In this document: positions 34,001 through 42,715 of the stretch, in pieces
Layout: each line of letters starts with the position of its first letter
Numbering within the stretch: the stretch's first letter is position 1
NCBI GenBank assembly: GCA_037893245.1
Contig: JBAIAA010000409.1
Span: forward strand, 62,001 to 126,000
Source of the DNA: Crossaster papposus
Lineage: Eukaryota > Echinodermata > Asteroidea > Velatida > Solasteridae
Reading direction: 5' to 3'
DNA length: 64,000 bases
Translations under genes and position numbers: made by a program
Notes under the pieces: model-generated
Databases searched by the model: none
The model's input: the letters and a program-made list of their open reading frames with translations, nothing else
What the model was told of the DNA's origin: nothing

Positions 34001-37000
34001 TACCAGAATGGAAGAAATTAAAGTGTTTATGACTGCACAATTTTCTTTAATTTTAGAGATCATTAATAAAAACTTGAGGATAAAGGCGAGGTACAGCGAT
34101 GATTTTTGTTATACAAAGACAAATTCTGAAAACTAAGTGAAGCTACATTACAATCAAGTTTTCGTTTTACTTTCGTTTTTCGTTTTAAGAATACATTGGC
34201 GTTATTTAAAGATGGGTTTTTTGAAATATTGCTCCATGTCTTTGGATTTGAATTTACCATAAAGTAAATGAAGCCTGTCAATACTTTGATGTAACTCTTA
34301 TTACCAGCATCTTGAATGATGGTGGCTAAACAAATTTTTTTCCCGTCTTTGACTATTTTATTGATTTTTTTGTTTATTTATTTGTTTATGTTTTTGTATT
34401 ACATGTATTGCATGTACTTCTTATTGTAAAATATTTACTTTGATAAATAGTTCACAGTAGTGCCGAAAAGTTGGGGTCGGTCAGGTAACAGAAGCAGAAC
34501 TGTTATTTTCTGTTGGCCTGTTGTGTACGATTAAACATATTTTGTTCCACATTTAAAGTTGATCGCCCGATTTCTGGCCGTTTTGACCCCAACATTTTTA
34601 TTTGAAATTCAAGTATTGGGTATTTTGATGAGGTAAAGAAAATTACAAGCTTTTATTTGAGACATCCCACGAAAAAAACCTGACCATTAAAAGTAAAAGA
34701 ATTTTGTTTAGCGCGAGTGATACTCTCTAGAAATTCGTTCACTTTTGTTTGTTTTTGTTTAATGTTTGGGGTCAAAGATCGGGCCATACATCTTTTAAAA
34801 TAATTTGTTTAATTATACTTACAATCAAGCCATTGATAAGCGGTTGTGACTAAAGATCCCTGATGATCAAGTCGGTTTTTTTAAGATCCTGCAACAAGTC
34901 AAACACCCACTCGTCGTCATCTTCTTCAGCACTGTCATACGTCACAGAGAACTCCGTTTTCACAGTGTCCGTATGTTCTGCCTTGATTCCAATTACAAGT
35001 CCTTTGTACCACGTCTGCTTCCTCTCAGCATCCCAACATTTGTGGTCGATTTTTTTCCCAACAAGTAACTTTGGATTCTTGAGTAGTGCTTCTAGATGCT
35101 GTTTGGAATTTTGGACAGCACGCTTTGTTTTCTCCTTGGCTCTTTTTGCAGCAAGATTTTCTTTCATCTCTGTGAATTTTGATAGACGTTCAGACGAAGA
35201 TGTGAATGTTCGTGTTGTAGATGGTTCCTCTCTGTGTTCATCCCTCTCTCCACAATGGCCAAGCTCTGCAATCTCGATGAGGTTCTCCTTCATGTTTTCT
35301 TTGGAAATTTTCTTTTGTTTGCCATCGACAGTAATTGTTAATTGGTAGAGTTCTCTCCTTGGTGCCTTCACCTGCAGAACCTTTTGGTGAAACTGCAACT
35401 GTTTATGTATAGCTCGCCGAATTTGTTCATCACTTGTCTCTTCCATCTTCTTGTACTCCTGCTCAATTCTCTCTTTACTCCTCCAAAGCCCTCCTTGCTC
35501 ATCAACACTGTCTATCAACTGTAGCCACTCAATTGACTGCTTCCTCTGTTTTTCTTCTCTTTGGGCTTGCTTTCCTTGCCATATTTTCCACTTGTCTTGC
35601 TTTATTTGCGCCATCTTCTCTTTGTATCGTAGCAGCATTCCTGGGGAAACTGATCTGGCTCCTTGCATTAGTTCTTCACGTTTGGACGGCTCCAATTTGT
35701 GTACCCAGTCAGCAGTCTTATTATTCACCCACATTATTAAGACTTCCAAGGTGATAACACGTGCTGAAGGCTTCTGTCGAACAAGCATATCCAATATAGC
35801 AAAATCCCTTTCTCCGATCAGATTTGTACTGGGTACATTTGCGAAGGATTGCTGAAAAGATTGGGTAGGATGCCAATATTTACCACCCGGTAACTGGTCC
35901 TTGCACTGGCGTTCTAGGATTTGAAGTATGGCACAACACATGAGCTCTAATGCCTGGATGCCGATCGCATAGCTGTCCTCATCATCTTCCTCTGCAAACA
36001 GCACATCATAGATTTCATCAACGATAACTGGAACAGACTCAATTGCCGACTTTCCTTCAAGTATTATGACCGCATCATCTTTCCACTCGGTCAATCTTAG
36101 CTGCACTTCATGCAAAATGTTGTTGAGGGAGAGGATATTGTCAGCATTCTTAACAGCTGTCCAGAGTGGTTCGGTTATACATTTATGTACGATGCCAATT
36201 GACCTTAATTCAGCTCTATACACTTTGTCTCCTGCGTCTTCTGCTACCGCCTTCAGAAGATTGTTTGGATCAGGCAGTGCAGTTACGAACTTTCTCAAAT
36301 GATCCAGATGGAAAAATGTAGAGGCCCCACCTTCAAATAGGATATTGGCACGATTTCCAACGTAGTGAATTAGATGGTTGGACACCTCAAACTGATTTTG
36401 AATATACGCCGTAAATGTGTCTTCCACGCCACTTTTATCCGACCCTCTGTGATGGAAGGCCTTGCTGCTTGTTCTGATAAGCCGCCTTACCCCTGATTCG
36501 CTGGACTGGAGTGTGTGTTTGGTTTTACCACCTGCTGCAATGTCCTCGTATGCCTTCAAAACTTTATCCACCTCCTCTGCAAAGTTGATCAACGGGTGCA
36601 TTTTGCAATAGTACGTTGCAAATTGACTACAGGTAGATTTATTGTCGTCTGATAAAGTGTCCCAGTTCTTGACAACCACCGGCAGCAATTCTTCTTTGAG
36701 GATCTTGAGTTTTTCACTAAACTGGGGCATAGTTGGCCCTTGATCGGTCATGGTGCTTTTGATGGTAGTGAAGATGTTGTTGGTCACTTCATCTGTGCTT
36801 GTTGTTGAATCAGTAACACTCTCTGCAAGTTCCCTCACTCTCTCTTTAAATGCAGTAAACACTGCGTCAGTGTCACTTGCTGCCATTTCTGTCAGTCCCA
36901 TCGTCCGAGAGCTTCCATCCGGTAGTGTCACTTGGTAGTTCTGGTACTTTCGGTGAAGTTTAGTCGTCCCATCTCCGTGGATACAATTCCCCAGTGCATC

Positions 37001-40000
37001 TTCAGGACGGCAGGCATTCATCGCAGAAGCAACTTCAACTATCGCCAAGTGATGTGCTTCGACCATGATTCTGGATTTTGTTGCCAGTGACGGAAGTTTA
37101 TCTATGTCTTTATCCGCCAAGTTTTTTAAAACTATACGAATAACATCGTTGACCTTTCTCAGAGAGACATTACAGGCCAATAATTCCATTATTGTCAGAC
37201 GGACATTGTCGTTGTATTTCCCATCCTCAAATGAATGTATTGTTTCGTCTTCATACAGTTCGGCAAGCTGTTCAAGTTCCTTGTTCTTGTTTTCCAGAAA
37301 CTTTACACGCTCTTGTAGACCTTGCAAATCATCTTCGGTGTGTAACTGAGCTTCCCGCCTTTTCTTGTCCTTGGCATACAACAGTTTTCTGTATGTTTGT
37401 TTCTGCTTAGTAGTTGCCTTTCTTGCTTTCGACATCAGATTCTCGCATGCCATTTTGCTCTCAGCGAGTTGTGCCGAACTACATTTCAGTTCCTCCCGTA
37501 GTTCCTCTGCAGTTTTCTGTAAACTGTTTGACTTCGTTGTCAGCGTCCTAATTGTAACATCTCGCCGCTTTATTTTCTTCTTTAAGTTACGTGGGTCCGA
37601 CGCTTCCAGTTTTGCATTTGCTGCCAACCACTTCCTCTCCACTTCATTCAACTCCGTAGCTGCCTTGACATACTTTCGTTTGTACTTTTCCAGATCGTGT
37701 TTTGTCGGGTCAAATTGACGACTGATGGCATCCATTTCGTCAATCAAGGCCTGGTGTTCCGAGGTCAAGTCGTGAACTTTTTTCTGCAGATCGTCAACTT
37801 CCCCTTTCAATATTGTTGTCCCAGGCGTCTCCATTTCAAGCTTCATCTTTTTTTCCAATACCTTTGTTTCCAACTGAGTAACCTTTGTCTCAGCAGCTTA
37901 TAGTTTTCTTTTGGTGCCTCTTGACTGCGTCTGAAGGGTTGCGATGGCTTTCCTCAGTCGTTTTTTGCGGGGTGTGTCCTTGCCTTTAATTAATTGGCGT
38001 TGTCGGATGAGAGGAAATTCTTGTTGGAACAGTTTTTCTCGCTCATCCCGGCGCTGCTGAGGTGTGCGTTTTTTCTGCACCTTTGAATCCTTTGCTACCA
38101 AATTGGTTATGTACTTACTGACGCACTTGATGTCAGCCTCGTCCTTCCCTGTTAGTTTGATGAGGATTCTTGAGAGTGAAGCTAGTGATTGTTGCTGTGC
38201 GGTACAAAGATATCTGTACAGCTCGATGACATGACCATTCAATAATGCCGGTACAGATGGTAGACCAATTTCCTTAGTCAAATGGTCTCTGGTTAAGCCA
38301 ACTTTAGAACAGAAGGACCCAATCGCTGAAGAAGAAAAAAAGTATACAAAATACTATTAATTTTATCACCTACTATCATTATACTTTTGGAAAGTCCAAT
38401 TCTTGTAGATTTATATGATAATATTTTGTTTTGATACCACAAAAGCTGAAATAATTATGGTTATGTGGAAAATGTTTTAAAAATGAAAAGTTACGTCAAC
38501 ACAAGTTTGGAACTCGAAACCTGCTAAATATTTATTGGGACGTGCCATTCTTAAGAAGTGGGGTATAAATGGTGTCGTGTATAGTGTGATTCTTTGACTA
38601 TAGTTCACTTTTCCGCATGCTTCTGCAATTACAATTTCGCAACAGAGCAATAGTTGCAGTTCATAACAAATTTAAACAGTTTGTTATAATTTCTTCTCTT
38701 TTCTACGTTTGATTTAATTGCAAAGTTTGAGAAATGTACACCTTTATTGTGAATGGAATGGCCCAAGTTTAGGCTTTACGGACGAACGCATAGCTCCACA
38801 CAGATTGAGCTAATCCGCTTACTGGGCTCAAGTATAGAGTTTTAGGTACACACAGAATGATTTACCTCGAATTAACAAATTCATATCCCACACACGGCTC
38901 CTAGAATTTGGACAGTCAATGTGGCGGCCGCCACAATTTCTTTCACCCCATGCCCCTTTTTACAGCAAATTAATAAACAATTATAAATTATTTTCTTAGT
39001 TTTTCAAAATTTAAATAATAATTGTATAAGAAAATGGGAATACAAATAATATTTACAATTCTTATTTCCGGCCTCGTCCGGTTGCTCTTGGGCAGTCGAT
39101 GAAGCGGTGGATGGTCCAGGTTCCTGTAAAACACGTTGTATATTAAACTATAGGCTAGGTATTTTGTAAACGTAACAATTAGCTAGCAGATTCGCTTTTT
39201 AGACGTTAGTGTTTATTAATAACGTTTTACTTTTTTATATTGCACCAAAATACAAGATGTCTAATGCAGTTTAATTTTACAAAATGTACCAATTAAACCA
39301 ATAGAAACACGGATTCAAACAAACGTAGCATCAAAACAGTTTAACTGAAAAGATAATTGCTCAGGGCATTTGCTTCAGCCGTTACGTTGTTTCAATTAGG
39401 CCTGGAAAACAGATAATAAATATTAGTTTCTTTTGACTCAAGATGTACACTAGTTATTATCAAGTCAGAACTTGGAAATTATCAAAACAACAAGAGTGGG
39501 CCTAACCAAAACTAAAAAAACACAATGATCTTACATGCAGTTACAGCCCAGCGCTGAAGATAACCGAAGATTAAAGTATTTCTAACCAATTAACATTTCG
39601 TCTTGACGCTTGTGATTGCTTATAGCCTGGCACTTGCCTCTGATAAATAAATAAAAAGGGTTTGTTACGTTCCGAGACATAAACAAAGGCTAGCCTAGTC
39701 ATCGGCTTCTATTGACTAAAGGGATTAACACCCATGCACGGCTTGGACCACCATGCCATCGAGTGTACCTGGTACACGATGGTGACTGTACAGTGAATGG
39801 CACGACTGACTTAAAAGCAATTTTTCTTCATAAAAATACTACAAGTTAAACGTAAAAGTCAATAAATCAAACTAAAATAAGTTTACTAAAAATGCCTTGT
39901 GAGTAAAACGAACGGCAAACTTATCGCAACACACGCCCTCTTGTGGTGTATCGTGGCGAAAACACGAAGATGTACGAAGTACATTCGTGACTTTAGTTAG

Positions 40001-40967
40001 GACAACTTTGCAAGAAATGGTTGAACGAAACCTCTTGGAGGTAGAAGAATACTTAATAATATGACACCAAATTTTCACAAATTAAACTTAAAGGTATCAG
40101 CATTAATACTTACAAGGTCGCATTCCATGTTGATGATGATCTCTGGATGAAATCTTGATTCAAATAACGGTTTTCGCCGACGAAAAAAGGTTTTCACGTT
40201 AAAAGCAATGCGACTAGATGTACCATGTGCGGAAAATTTTCAGCTACACGATGATGTAATCGTTATCTCACTTTGTGTAAACAAGCGCTCCCTCATCGCA
40301 AAAAACCTTCTTCGGTCTTCTTCGGGCGATTTCCGAAGATTTCCGAAATCTGTCGGCCACGGGGTTCATAGGTGACGTCATACACAAACGAATGGACACT
40401 GCACGCAAGGCCATGCAACCGTTATCTGTCATTGCTCTTTATTTTTTACGATATCTCCGAAACTATTCATCCGATTTTTATATTTTTTGAAATTTAAGTA
40501 AGAAAAGAGAATGTTCCTGCCTGCTGTAAAGTGTCATAGTTGTGAATTGTACAAAACGTGAGTTATGATTTAATATATTTTGTGGGTTTTTTTTTTGGGG
40601 GGGGGGGGGGGCTGTGTGTGTGTGTGTTGGTACACGCGAAATCAACTTGATGGAACTGCCTACTGCTAGCGCGCAAGTTATTACATACAAAATACTGCAG
40701 AGTGCCTCCTGTTGTTCGGTGCAACGAGCTATAGACTAGGGCTGGTGTCGAGTTGGCTAGGTACATGGGTTGTACATGTACCGGTACGTGTCGAAGTGAC
40801 CGACATTCGTTTGGGCCATTCAGACCGTTAACTCAGGTAACCTCTTTTCGACTCCCCCTATTTTCCTCAATTAAGGTTAAGAATACAAGTTGGGAATTAT
40901 TACCGTTTAAAGCGTCAAGGAAGGTCTCAGTATTCTCCTCCTTCTCCTCTGGCATTTTGGCTAACAT
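18673..40967 (-). CDS. PPP4R2: Protein phosphatase 4 regulatory subunit 2 (7 coding exons)
   Basis: Regulatory subunit of the PP4 Ser/Thr phosphatase, which in other animals acts with PP4C and PP4R3 in centrosome maturation, DNA repair and snRNP assembly. Minus-strand coding exons by splice consensus and matching phase are 40904-40967, 30872-30953, 27794-27964, 24555-24648, 23479-24400, 22909-23073 and 18673-19055. They total 1,881 nt (626 residues). The N-terminal conserved domain is clear: [62 protein letters not shown] and [20 protein letters not shown]. The tail is acidic and ends EEPMDQE, like the vertebrate EPMEQD end. The protein is about 200 residues longer than human PPP4R2 because of a six-residue repeat array. 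The start is MLAKMPEE (ATG at 40965-40967) or the in-frame ATG 12 nt downstream. An acceptor-like pyrimidine tract just upstream suggests a 5' non-coding exon. Confidence 0.92.
19199..19672. mobile_element. hAT-like element with 8-bp TSD (PPP4R2 intron 6)
   Basis: ATATCAAC occurs on both sides (19191-19198 and 19673-19680). The ends TGAGCCTGCAACGGTTACAC and the inverse of TAAGGCTGCCAGTTTGCGG share a short T(G/A)AG(C/G)CTGC TIR. Subterminal AACGGTTACACGGTT motifs recur at both ends. About 474 bp, no ORF. Confidence 0.65.
19837..20179. mobile_element. MITE, 343 bp, perfect ~22-bp TIRs
   Basis: AACACCTCACTCACAGATTC at the left is exactly mirrored by GAATCTGTGAGTGAGGTGTT at the right. Inside are direct ATATGCGCATAGCAACGAAA / ATGCGCATAGCAACACACGA repeats. 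No ORF. It directly abuts the foldback at 20185. Confidence 0.85.
20185..20346. repeat. Foldback (hairpin) element, arms ~75 bp
   Basis: CAAATATTGACTGCTTTATT at the left, TATAGTAAAACTAGCCTCC, then GATCCATGGAGCATTCTATT, are mirrored on the right down to AAGCAGTCAATATTTG. The loop around TCGGATTCGCCTCG is very short. The transcript or single strand would fold into one long hairpin. Confidence 0.9.
20450..20693 (-). mobile_element. MITE, TTAA + CCAGTTCGCGCC TIR family (intact ends)
   Basis: TTAACCAGTTCGCGCC at the left and GCGCGAACTGGTTAA at the right, in reverse orientation to the copy at 21875. The interior has CCGAGCCGACGGGCGGGATT, CGGCCTTGCTCGCTGCTGAC and CAGCGGTTTTGAATCTGGGG. Lies in PPP4R2 intron 6. 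Confidence 0.85.
21166..21426. mobile_element. MITE, about 260 bp, TIR TGTGACC..CCACGAC..AAGGGCTGTAAA
   Basis: TGTGACCATCCACGACAAAA at the left is mirrored by CAGCCCTTCCGTCGTGGGGG and GTCACA at the right, with a few mismatches. The interior is AT-rich. No ORF. Confidence 0.7.
21875..22110 (+). mobile_element. MITE, TTAA + CCAGTTCGCGCC, reference-quality copy
   Basis: TTAACCAGTTCGCGCC ... GGCGCGAACTGGTTAA: perfect 12-bp TIRs inside TTAA on both sides. The paralogous locus at about 10855 lacks the insertion, so it shows the pre-integration arrangement and supports TTAA-targeted insertion. 236 bp including both TTAA; no ORF. Confidence 0.9.
22289..22453. repeat. Perfect 48-bp-arm hairpin element
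   Basis: 22317-22364 is an exact inverted copy of 22378-22425 (starting AATCACTCTGTTTAATACCG). The loop of 13 bp is itself CCTTCGG-like. An outer pair, GGGAATAAATGTGTGTT and its inverse, extends the fold to 22289-22453. The perfect arms imply recent origin or gene conversion. Confidence 0.95.
22909..23073 (-). CDS. PPP4R2: PPP4R2 coding exon 6
   Basis: 165 nt between TTTATAG| and CCAAAAG|GTGCAT, phase 1 at both ends and therefore skippable without a frameshift. Encodes [20 protein letters not shown] and a Ser/Asp/Pro-rich continuation ending SSMDPK. Confidence 0.85.
23479..24400 (-). CDS. PPP4R2: PPP4R2 coding exon 5 with six-residue repeat array
   Basis: 922 nt between GTTGCAG| and AACAAGG|GTTTGT. 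Starts [20 protein letters not shown], the end of the conserved domain. It continues as low-complexity acidic sequence. The middle (about 23740-24128) is an in-frame 18-bp minisatellite: about five ATPVV(D/G) units, five TTPGVD units and about ten DAKPVD units. The exon ends in a Ser/Asp-rich tail ([20 protein letters not shown]). The opposite strand also stays open across the array, but that is a by-product of the 18-bp period. Confidence 0.9.
24555..24648 (-). CDS. PPP4R2: PPP4R2 coding exon 4
   Basis: 94 nt between TTTGCAG| and GAAAAG|GTGGGA. Encodes [20 protein letters not shown] and [11 protein letters not shown], the most conserved block of the family (human: [18 protein letters not shown]... 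DKFLRGVEKN). Confidence 0.95.
24744..25146. mobile_element. TTAA MITE, AGGGATCGTA TIR family (PPP4R2 intron 3)
   Basis: TTAAAGGGATCGTATACGTT at the left and GTACGATCCCTTTTAA at the right. TTTGGTAATTACTCCAAAAA near one end and AATTACCAAACTTATACCCT near the other form subterminal inverted repeats. The internal layout (TCTGAGAAGCGTTACTACAG; ACGTTTCTCAGATTGTG) is like a very abundant echinoderm MITE type that I know from experience. No ORF. Confidence 0.85.
25447..25850. mobile_element. TTAA MITE (AGGTAGGATACACC family) with internal hairpin
   Basis: TTAAAGGTATAGGATACCCC at the left and GGTGTATCCTACCTTTAA at the right. An internal fold of AATTTTATAAAGAAAAATTT with its inverse at 25638-25700 surrounds CGCCGTACGG. 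No ORF. Confidence 0.85.
25851..26034. repeat. Foldback element abutting the MITE
   Basis: AACTAAAGTGTGGAATCAAC, then GTGTGCGGTCAGT and AACTGATGAATTCA, are mirrored by TGAATTCATCAGTT, ACTGACCGCAC and GTTGATTCAACATTTTAGTT. The arms are about 80 bp, imperfect, with a short loop. Confidence 0.85.
26035..27223. other. No exon seen (PPP4R2 intron 3)
   Basis: Includes a ACATGTATAATATACATGTA run near 26700 and a weak inverted-repeat element at about 26780-26945 (GACCGAGGATCGAT / CGATCCTCGATCG with an internal GATCGAGGACCGAA). No coding character. Confidence 0.4.
27224..27617. mobile_element. Candidate TIR element, 11-bp GTTTAGCGTCA ends
   Basis: GTTTAGCGTCA at the left and TGACGCTAAAC at the right, with A/T homopolymers inside both ends and no ORF. 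The TIR is short, so the call is tentative. Lies just downstream of PPP4R2 exon 3. Confidence 0.5.
27794..27964 (-). CDS. PPP4R2: PPP4R2 coding exon 3
   Basis: 171 nt between TCCTGCAG| and AATAG|GTGTGT. Encodes [20 protein letters not shown], then a P/N-rich linker ([16 protein letters not shown]), then [16 protein letters not shown]. The WS..K....KLE.V and F..M.ER.L patterns match vertebrate PPP4R2. Confidence 0.92.
28045..28211 (+). mobile_element. Internally deleted MITE (CCAGTTCGCGCC family)
   Basis: CCAGTTCGCCCTAGATGACG and ATATAAACGCAAAATGTTTC at the left, GTGATGTTAAAATAATCCCA at the right, ending CAAACTGGTTAA. About 70 bp of the family middle are absent between GCAAGGCCGGA and TCGAGTTTCTTA. 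Confidence 0.75.
28212..29279. other. No exon seen (PPP4R2 intron 2)
   Basis: AT-rich DNA with ACATGTA and CCGGTAT words. Some CTCCAAAATC/GGAGGATT repeats lie around 28750-28870 and 29175-29240. No coding character. Confidence 0.4.
29280..30824. mobile_element. Outer TIR element (GTGACCYGCTCYRGAAAAAG)
   Basis: GTGACCTGCTCCAGAAAAAG at the left is mirrored by CTTTTTCCAGAGCGGGTCAC at the right with a few mismatches. A triple GACATAAGTTGT repeat sits just inside (29303-29340). It contains the nested element at 29843-30614. Its right end lies about 50 bp from PPP4R2 exon 2. Confidence 0.55.
29843..30614. mobile_element. Nested TIR element (TACAGWYGTTTTCCTAGTTC)
   Basis: TACAGTTGTTTTCCTAGTTC at the left is mirrored by GAACTAGGAAAACGTCTGTA at the right. 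Subterminal TTTTTTCTAGTTCC(A/G)GATCG motifs lie at about 29868 and 30038, and a TCCACAACTAGAAAAA relative at about 30404. No transposase ORF. Confidence 0.65.
30872..30953 (-). CDS. PPP4R2: PPP4R2 coding exon 2
   Basis: 82 nt between TATGTGCAG| and CCACT|GTAAGT. Encodes [20 protein letters not shown] then ARNGEP. This matches the family pattern DFEK..., D/EQ-LC, A-(K/R)-(T/N)-GE. Confidence 0.9.
30960..32872. other. No exon seen (PPP4R2 intron 1, left part)
   Basis: AT-rich DNA. A CACACGTGCATTG/CATGCACACG-like palindromic area lies near 32080-32160. I see no coding features beyond short chance frames. Confidence 0.4.
32873..33302. repeat. 15-bp minisatellite GACCGGTGGGACAAC, ~28 units
   Basis: About 28 head-to-tail units. 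The inner units begin CCCGACC; the outer units at both ends begin TTCGACC or CTCGACC. Two adjacent inner units carry GAGCGG, and one near the right end carries ACCAGT. Each unit contains the palindrome ACCGGT. All frames stay open because 15 is a multiple of three, producing spurious 137-180-codon ORFs. It lies in PPP4R2 intron 1. Confidence 0.97.
33303..34849. other. No exon seen
   Basis: Includes a small inverted pair GAGGGCGCACTATATGACGG / GGGCGCCCTCTACTG near 33780-33815. The minus strand shows a donor-like TTGATT|GTAAGTATAA at about 34820, just after the stop of the nested gene, which might start a 3'UTR intron. Confidence 0.4.
34850..40128 (-). CDS. Nested 3-exon gene: coiled-coil + DDE/RNase H-like + Tudor-like protein, one in-frame stop
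   Basis: Lies on the same strand inside PPP4R2 intron 1. Exons by splice consensus: 40114-40128 (ATG; MECDL|GTAAGT), 39057-39123 ([20 protein letters not shown]...) and 34850-38325, all phase-compatible. The last exon opens [15 protein letters not shown] and runs 142 codons to a TAA at 37898-37900. It then stays open in the same frame for over 1,000 codons. Residues below are counted from 37873. There are long coiled-coil stretches at about 1-210. A core follows with [20 protein letters not shown] (Asp 301) and [11 protein letters not shown] (Asp 377), then the [19 protein letters not shown] helix and the [11 protein letters not shown] motif (Glu 514). This is a possible D-D-E triad with a helical insertion. 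A Tudor/agenet-like end ([18 protein letters not shown]) is at about 930-1000. Likely a captured transposase-type gene; I cannot name the superfamily. The in-frame stop means it is either recently inactivated or split. Confidence 0.6.
37901..38325 (-). CDS. N-terminal part of the nested gene's last exon
   Basis: Follows an acceptor (TTTTTTCTTCTTCAG|CG). Encodes a helical segment ([20 protein letters not shown]), a [17 protein letters not shown] segment and a very basic end ([20 protein letters not shown]) before the TAA at 37898. The basic end could be a nuclear localisation or DNA-binding region. It is in the same frame as the 1,007-codon segment downstream, so both almost certainly derive from one protein. 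Confidence 0.6.
40129..40903. other. Upstream region of the nested gene; poly(G)/TG tract
   Basis: No exon seen. Contains the 15-bp poly(G) at 40597-40611 followed by a short TG repeat. Two CTTCTTCGG(T/G)-rich words occur near 40305-40325. Whatever promoter drives the nested gene should lie here, but I see no TATA box. Confidence 0.35.
40904..40967 (-). CDS. PPP4R2: PPP4R2 coding exon 1
   Basis: Encodes [21 protein letters not shown] plus the first base of the next codon. The donor is AAACG|GTAATA. The upstream tract (CCTGTTTTCCTCATTCTTAT, then TTCGAG) looks like an acceptor, so transcription probably starts further right. Confidence 0.8.
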
Positions 40968-41483
40968 AGCTCGAAATAAGAATGAGGAAAACAGGTTAAA
41001 AAAAGTTACAAAATAACCACAAACCACATCCAAAGGACGAATGTACTACATGGAAGGCATGGTACCGCACCGATCCGTATATTATATTCCGCACGTACTT
41101 CTCGGATTTATCTGCGGCGGGAATTAGACTTGATAGCTGGTATCCGTAATAGCTAAAATGCACGTGTACACGATTAGGGACCAGTGATTATCTAAGGTCG
41201 GGTTAATCGGAGGGTGCGTTCGAGCGTGTTACTCGTGTTATTCGCTCGTGCCTATCATCAGCTCTTGCCGGCCCAGTGGGCGCTGGGGAATTATATCATT
41301 ATGGGGGAACTTCTTATTCCTCCATGCTCTGAAGCCTCTGATCATTTGAATATATTTTGTGTGAACTGTACGTCTCTTAAGCAGTCTCTTAATTAATAAA
41401 GTTTCTTATATATTATGCCTTGTGGAAAAAATAAATAAAAGCCAACAAATCATGAAAAACAAAAAACAATCTTGGACAATTCA
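40968..41483. other. Putative PPP4R2 promoter side; no gene seen
   Basis: Immediately upstream of the PPP4R2 start, on its 5' side. A non-coding first exon may lie here, since an acceptor-like tract precedes the ATG. No TATA box or further coding exon is evident. Confidence 0.35.
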
Positions 41484-42142
41484 TCACCGTTTTCACGAAG
41501 AGGCGAATTTGGCCTTTCACGGTCTGAACAAACTTTCGAGAAAATCGCTTGTAAAGTTGGTCCTATTTTCGTTTGGCAGTTTAAAACATAAAGATTCATA
41601 GAATATACAAGATTAAGGTATCATGGGAAAGAAGAGATTCCAATCTTCTTAAATATAGCAAACGTTAAGAAAAATAGGTAATTCGTTTTTCAAAATTAAT
41701 CAATTAATAGAATTGCCTCTTCGTGAAAACGAAAAAACTATAAATTAGCAAATTCGCCCGTGGCTGTGAGAGTCAGAATGCATACATTTTTCCATTGCGC
41801 CCCAAATTCGCCTCTTTGTGAAAACGCTAAAAGCAAGTACGCGCCAAATTCACCCAATTCGCCTCTTAAAACGCTAAAGTCAATACGCGCACCAAAGCGC
41901 CCCACCATAAACACATTGAAGTCAACGCTATTTTAAATTCGCCTCTTTGTGAAAACGCAAACTTACTCGAGGATCAATTTGCCCATTCGTCTAATTAGGT
42001 TAATTGGAATTTTAATGATTTTTGTGGATGTATAACTTCACCAGGTTGTAGATATTGCAATATTTAATCGTTTTCATCAAATAAATTAATATCGATAAAT
42101 AGACGATTTTTCATTAAATTCGTCCCTTCGTGAAAACGGTGA
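41484..42142. mobile_element. TIR element of the CACCGTTTTCACGAAGAGGC family
   Basis: TCACCGTTTTCACGAAGAGG at the left is mirrored by CCTTCGTGAAAACGGTGA at the right. The motif CCTCTT(C/T)(G/T)TGAAAACG recurs inside at least four more times (about 41713, 41810, 41940). A longer copy in the opposite orientation is at 57465-58267. No ORF. Confidence 0.85.
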
Positions 42143-42159
42143 CAAATTAATGGTCAGTC

Positions 42160-42520
42160 ACCACCGATTTCGAAAAATCAGAAATTCAAAGTAAGGCCGT
42201 TATATCCGGCGTTTCTCTAGAACTGACGAGGAAGATATAATTAATGAATACAAAAAAGCAGGCATAACAGAGGTCCGCAAACTTGCTTTCAAAAGAAATG
42301 ACCAAACAGGAAAAAGCCTTTCTGAGTCTGCCTCACATTCAATACACCTCACTTACCCCGGAGCATTCAATTGCTATCAATACTTCGACATCAAACAAGA
42401 CATTCCACTAGTCATTCGTTGTTTCAATTGGCAACGACTAGGTCACACAGCTACAAATTGCCGTATAGCAATACCAGATGTGTCAGATGCAGTGGAAATC
42501 ATGTTTGTATTTCACCAAAA
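42160..42520 (+). pseudogene. LINE ORF1-like fragment with zinc-knuckle remnant
   Basis: A plus-strand frame reads TDEEDIINEYKKAGITEVRK, LAFKRNDQTGK, HLTYPGAFNCYQYFDIKQDI, then IRCFNWQRLGHTATNCR. The last piece is a CCHC zinc knuckle with the second Cys changed to Trp. It is followed by TRCVRC-SGNH, out of frame after a small lesion. The layout (basic segment, ...IPLVIRCF..QRLGH...C) is that of ORF1 of Jockey/I-type non-LTR elements. Only the 3' part of ORF1 remains; no RT follows. Confidence 0.6.
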
Positions 42521-42624
42521 AAGTCTTATTTTGAACAATTTTGATAAAAATGCAAGGTTAAACCCTAGCTGTTTTGTATTTCTTCAAAAAGTAATGTTTT
42601 GGCTAATTTTAATTGACAATTTGA

Positions 42625-42715
42625 TGGAAAACTTCTCCGAATGTTGGACTTTGTCATTTTCCGGCATTCGCAACCTGCGCGAATCGTTCGCGTGCCCCGT
42701 GAAATCCCACCTAGT
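42625..42715 (+). mobile_element. Solo right-end fragment of the 42847-43626 element
   Basis: From CTCCGAATGTTGGACTTTGT to GCGTGCCCCGTGAAATCCCA this is a near copy of 43541-43624, in the same orientation and separated from the full element by the small foldback at 42716-42845. Confidence 0.7.

Noticed and set aside
34863-37903. Plus-strand ORFs of 60-161 codons across the nested gene
   Set aside because: Antisense shadows of the long minus-strand frame; Ser/Leu/Phe-rich composition is typical of reverse frames of a charged coiled-coil protein.
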